Under the pieces are notes generated by a model, which had not been told where the DNA came from, searched no databases, and saw nothing but the letters and a program-made list of their open reading frames with translations. From the NCBI GenBank assembly GCA_964020155.1, contig OZ026563.1:3313440-3377439 (forward strand): a DNA stretch of 64,000 nt, in the 5' to 3' direction. The position numbers and the translations under genes were made by a program. Numbering within the stretch: position 1 is the stretch's first letter; the number at the start of each line of letters is the position of its first letter. Shown piece by piece: positions 63,061 through 64,000 of the stretch. This stretch comes from Chondrilla cf. caribensis (taxonomy: Eukaryota > Porifera > Demospongiae > Chondrillida > Chondrillidae).

Positions 63061-63374
63061 TAATACACTAGACAATATAGATCTGTATGATCAAGCTATA
63101 CAAGCCATTCGCCGCAACATTGGAGTTCTTTGGCCGGAGCTAGCTCGTGCACTGCAGTTTGACGAAACAGACATTGATGCCATTGAAGTAGGTCCAGACC
63201 GGGACAATCTGAAAGGGAAGATCTTCAGAATGATTCGTCAGTGGAAACAGAGACATGATAGCGGGGAGGGAACAGTCTATGAGCTACTGTGTGGTCTGCG
63301 TACAGCCGTTAATTCCACAGGAGATGCTAGACTGAAAGAAATACGTGATAGGATATTCACTGATATTCTCATTG
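63061..63374 (+). CDS. Death-domain exon of a tandem paralogue (partial gene)
   Basis: Acceptor TATTCACAG| at 63060 and donor ATTG|GTAAATG at about 63374. Encodes one Death-fold domain nearly identical to the first Death domain of the upstream gene (LWPELARALQFDETDIDAIE, FRMIRQWKQRHDSGEG, YELLCGLRTAVNSTGDARL). Same exon length class and entry phase. The rest of the gene is not visible before the window ends, so it may continue to the right or be a lone duplicated exon. Confidence 0.75.
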
Positions 63375-63628
63375 GTAAATGCATTCAAATCTATGTTATA
63401 TAGACTCCACAAGCAAAAAGTACTGTTGCAATAGCAATGTTGGTGCCAATCATGTGTGTGTAGCAAATACAACCTCTTTTCTAGAATTTGTGCCTGCAAC
63501 ATGTATATCCTGTATGTACTATGAGAATACATAAATACGTACGTATATGAAATACAGCATTATTGTTGTCCTGATGTACATGTCCTCGCTAAATGCTCCC
63601 CCTTGGCTCAACATGTATTGACACAATA

Positions 63629-64000
63629 CCGTATAACCAGAAATATTGGCGGAAAGAATATTTGGCGGTTTGTTGAATTTTAGGGTATTGGTGGTTTTTA
63701 TTTTGGCGGATGGCAAGCCCAGGTTATAATTATATTCATAGCCACAGTTACTGTGTTACCCAATATAAAAACTTTAACGCTTGAAATGACTTTCGAAAAT
63801 GGAATTTTCGATCGACAGCTGTTTTTTGTTCCTTTCTCTTGAAGTACTGATACATCGCCATGATTATTCGAGCCACACGGATGCACAAAGTCAGGATTAC
63901 GTCACTTTATTGTGACGTAATCCTGACGTTTGGAATGGGTGCTATTATTTTGGCAAATATTATGTTGGCGGTAGTCGGTCAAACCACCAAACTGCCAAAA
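63629..64000. mobile_element. Inverted-repeat element, right end not in window
   Basis: The left end TACCGTATAACCAGAAATAT with repeated TTGGCGG motifs pairs loosely with the TTTTGGCAAATATT and ACCACCAAACTGCC sequences at the window edge. A perfect hairpin (TCAGGATTACGTCAC/GTGACGTAATCCTGA, about 63892-63927) is nested inside. It follows the paralogous Death exon. Confidence 0.5.

Overview
This is eukaryotic, metazoan DNA: AT-rich, with short GT-AG introns, very long (CA)n/(GT)n tracts, and abundant MITE-like inverted-repeat elements. The gene content (laminin with LN, LE and IV-type domains, a plasma-membrane-type Na+/H+ exchanger, Death/CARD-fold signalling proteins, a type I Hsp40) suggests an early-branching animal. 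A demosponge is my best guess, an inference from compact genes, death-fold abundance and an ancestral-looking laminin. No taxon can be proven from the sequence alone.

Layout, left to right. 1-2.8 kb: a foldback element and a broken, truncated LINE reverse-transcriptase copy. 2.8-22.3 kb (minus): a Na+/H+ exchanger of the NHE1-5 class in about 21 exons, its introns filled with minisatellites and MITEs. A nested transposon pair lies at its 5' end, followed by a diverged copy of its first coding exon at 23.5 kb. 24.1-27.1 kb and 27.4-30.3 kb (minus): two tandem kelch-repeat membrane proteins, the second with an N-terminal CARD-like domain and coiled coil. 30.5-32.4 kb: intergenic diverged repeats. 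32.4-48.0 kb (minus): a 26-exon laminin chain. 49.0-58.7 kb (minus): a DnaJ/Hsp40 of the DNAJA class in 12 exons. It is divergently paired with a plus-strand gene at 58.9-61.9 kb encoding two Death domains, a CYLD-like CAP-Gly domain and a KH domain. 62.3 kb to the end: a tandem paralogue of the Death-domain gene, cut by the window edge.

How they fit together: the exchanger and laminin are housekeeping and adhesion genes. The CARD-kelch-TM and Death-Death-CAP-Gly-KH proteins look like innate-immunity or cell-death adaptors with domain combinations I do not recognise, and are the best candidates for an undescribed system. The Hsp40 and the Death/CAP-Gly/KH gene share a 209-bp intergenic promoter carrying a TATA box, a heat-shock-element-like site and an E-box.

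Exon coordinates were derived by hand from splice consensus, reading-frame phase and family knowledge. Phase closes through every junction of the Hsp40, the CAP-Gly gene and both kelch genes, and through all but the last junction of the exchanger. Laminin exon edges may be off by a few bases.
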